A stretch of 64,000 bases of DNA from Mermis nigrescens (taxonomy: Eukaryota; Nematoda; Enoplea; Mermithida; Mermithidae), in the NCBI GenBank assembly GCA_036768485.1, contig JAVLUZ010000142.1, positions 700,153-764,152 of the forward strand, in the 5' to 3' direction. Every line of letters starts with the position of its first letter. Positions within the stretch are counted from its first letter, which is position 1. The notes under the pieces are model-generated. The model saw only the letters and a program-made list of their open reading frames with translations, had not been told where the DNA came from and searched no databases. This document shows positions 40,314-64,000 of this stretch, piece after piece. The translations under genes and the position numbers were made by a program.

Positions 40314-40477
40314 CAGGGCTGATTTAGAACGGAGGGCCGCCCCCCATTGGCCCAAAATAGTGCGCAAAATTAACGATTTTTGAGCGATTTTTAGCGATTT
40401 TCTGGTTAAAACGGCTAATATTTTCCGTCCAAGTCAGGGTTCCGCCTCCCCCTAGGAAAATCCTGGATCCGCCACTG
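40314..40477 (-). mobile_element. hAT-like MITE, short family (copy A3)
   Basis: 164 bp in reverse orientation, CAGGGCTGATTTAGAACGG to CTGGATCCGCCACTG, with the family core GCCCAAAATAGTGCGCAAAA. The flanks CAAGTTCA and GGTTCATA share GTTCA but do not form a clean 8-bp duplication. Confidence 0.85.
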
Positions 40478-41349
40478 GGTTCATACAAATTTGTTTTGGC
40501 AAAGCTATATTTTAAATTAAGAGGGCGGGACAACGACATGAATTTGAATTTAATTGACGAGCATGCATATAATCACGAGCAGTAATGAACTTGACCAGTG
40601 CTCGTCTATATACATTTTTCTTTTCAATTTCGCCTTATTTACGACTTCATCTTATTTGAAGTAAAATTTGATCGAATGTAATGATAAATATGATAAGTAA
40701 AAAGCAAAAATTATTAAAAACCCTCGAACTGAATACTAAGGTGAGATATTGGGTTACTAGAAACAATTTCGATTTGTTTTCATTTTCACCTTTCACTAAA
40801 TCCCACAAGTTTCGACGTTTTAATTTCGAAACCAAAAAATTCATAAGGTGAAAATATTTTTTATAACGTTAGTCATTGAGATATAAATCAATTGCTTCGA
40901 ATCAAAAAAAGATAATTTAAGCTAGCTTCAAGCAGCAAAATTAATAAATTTATCTGAATCATGATAAAATATCGCAAATCCGGATCCGACAAAATTTAAG
41001 CAGCAATTTATTTACAAAACGCATAAAATGATAAATTTCGGAAATTATTAAAAGCGAAATTCAGTCAGTCTTGTGCTAGAATTCGCGTGCGAACTATCAA
41101 CAACCGGATAATTGTAATTTTTCTCGTAAAATTCGCCTCCCGAGCTCAGCACTATAATATTGAAAATAATATAAAAATTGAAAATAGGCGAAATTTATTT
41201 TAAAAAAGACATAGTATGCGAAATAGTTAGAGTGAATAAAATCAAAAATAAGAAATTCGGATTCTTCCTATATTTTGAGTGTGAATTCCATGATGATAAA
41301 CACTTGTCAGGCGGATCAGCCGAGTCAATTCCGGCGAAATCGATAAGGT
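40478..41349. other. AT-rich DNA without recognisable gene
   Basis: Nothing recognised on either strand. Confidence 0.35.
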
Positions 41350-41547
41350 CACTGGCGGATCCAGGATTTTCCTAAGGGGGGGGGGGGGCGGTACCCCTAA
41401 GGGGGCGGGCGGAACCCTGACTTGGGCGGAAAAATTAGCCGTTTTAACCAAAAAATCGCTAAAAATCGCTCCAAAATCCCTAATTTTGCGTACTATGTTG
41501 GGCCAATGGGGGGGCGGCCGCCTCCACCCCTCCTAAATCCGCCCCTG
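41350..41547 (+). mobile_element. hAT-like MITE, short family (copy A4)
   Basis: 198 bp, CACTGGCGGATCCAGG to AAATCCGCCCCTG, flanked by perfect 8-bp duplications GATAAGGT (41342-41349 and 41548-41555). Confidence 0.95.
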
Positions 41548-42100
41548 GATAAGGTTGAACTTTGACGGATCCAGAAGAAAAAATAAGATTACATTTACCG
41601 ATAAAAATGAAAAATATGACAGTAATAAAAAATGATAAATGAGAAATAGAAATGAGAATTGCGGACCCCTAGTACATAGTTTTGCGCTTGATTCGAACCA
41701 GTCGGTACACTTTGTTCATTTACTAAAATATTTTTATATGCTCCGCAACATAAGCAAAACGCCATTTGCATACATGTATAGGAAAGGATGGCACACAGCC
41801 AGTGTACGCGTGCAGTGTTTTTCGGGCATACACGGTTGGAAATAAATCACCGAGTTCCCTTAAATGCAAGATAAACCTACCTGAATATATCGCATGACAT
41901 TTGTTGTCGTGCCTAAAATCAAAGGCCAAACAAGCGATATACGAACAAGACGGGGTAGAAAACAAACAACCCAGTTTTCTTCTTCAACGCGTGTTTGGCA
42001 CTTTCGACTAATCGATAAACAGTGGAATAATCTCGTGCATATTTTTAGCCGCTCGTTTCGAAATCGATTCTGCTGGGTGAATAATTTGGAAAAGTTCCAG
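41548..42100 (+). promoter_or_regulatory. Region upstream of DPYD exon 1
   Basis: From 41880 on the sequence is less AT-rich, and the DPYD frame stays open upstream of the chosen ATG back to 41894. The translated extension shows no similarity to DPYD. It probably holds the 5' untranslated region or an upstream intron, since AAGTTCCAG directly before the ATG is a possible 3' splice site. No TATA box was convincing. Confidence 0.3.
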
Positions 42101-63759
<21,659 letters not shown>

Positions 63760-64000
63760 CTGGGGAATCGACCCATCTGCTGACCTCCGCAAAGTGCTAA
63801 CGACCCCCACGATTTTCGATTTTCCTAAAAAGTGTTTCAGGCCTTTTTAACGATGTTTTGGCTCAATAGTTCCACTTTTGGATGCTTCGCGCCATAAAAT
63901 CGTTTTCCCTATATTTTGTTCAATTTGCTTCTTTGAAAATTTCCTTATATTTCAGTGTTTTAGAAAGAAATGTACCCATCGTTTCTAGGCCCGAAAAAAG
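63760..64000 (+). repeat. R3-related dispersed repeat, cut by window edge
   Basis: TCGACCCATCTGCTGACC, CTAACGACCCCC, GATGCTTCGCGCC (63881-63893) and TATTTTGTTCAATTTGC parallel R3 copies a and b in order. Confidence 0.6.

Noticed and set aside
41894..42100. N-terminal extension of DPYD by an open upstream frame
   Set aside because: No similarity to DPYD upstream of the SKD region; homologues begin only a few residues before it.

Overview
This is nuclear DNA from an invertebrate animal. It is AT-rich, its genes are split by long introns with GT-AG borders, and it carries many DNA transposons, MITE-like repeats, minisatellites and two long (TA)n tracts. Nothing prokaryotic is present. The clade cannot be fixed from the sequence. 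The pyrimidine-degradation gene keeps the intron layout of its human counterpart almost intact, so this lineage has lost few ancestral introns.

Two host genes are recognisable. (1) On the + strand, 42101-63375 and running off the right edge, lies the dihydropyrimidine dehydrogenase gene (DPYD). Fifteen coding exons (703 codons) could be placed by reading splice sites. They correspond to human exons 1-16, with human exons 3 and 4 fused. The N-terminal Fe-S domain, FAD and NADPH domains and the FMN domain up to the active-site cysteine are in the window; the C-terminal third is outside. Exons 7 and 8 each carry one extra base, exon 12 has a GC splice donor, and half of the acceptors end in AAG. 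(2) On the - strand, between about 28652 and 18236, are scattered exons of a secreted/membrane TPM-domain protein resembling nematode MOLO-1: a signal-peptide exon, a TPM-core exon and a transmembrane exon. A third, unidentified exon-like block lies at 12543-12783.

Layout: 1-8382 is repeats with no convincing gene, including hAT-like MITEs and a (TA)n tract. 8383-10716 is a decayed PIF/Harbinger transposon with transposase and Myb-like remnants. 10717-14451 holds the unidentified exon-like block and a second (TA)n tract. 14452-25080 is bounded by two 3.2-3.4 kb arms in inverted orientation that enclose exons of the TPM gene. 25085-26363 is a dead mariner. 26364-42100 is mostly repeats and AT-rich DNA, with a CpG-rich stretch near 29720-30560 upstream of the TPM gene. 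42101-63375 is DPYD; its introns hold hAT MITEs, a minisatellite, a 526-bp tandem array with a Merlin transposon inside it, degenerate tandem copies of the start of exon 9, and a 500-bp foldback element.

The two genes have no evident functional link. DPYD starts uracil/thymine breakdown in the cytosol. The TPM protein would act at the cell surface or be secreted. The most unusual signals are the amplified exon-9 fragment, the inverted arms around host exons, and the relaxed splice sites of DPYD.
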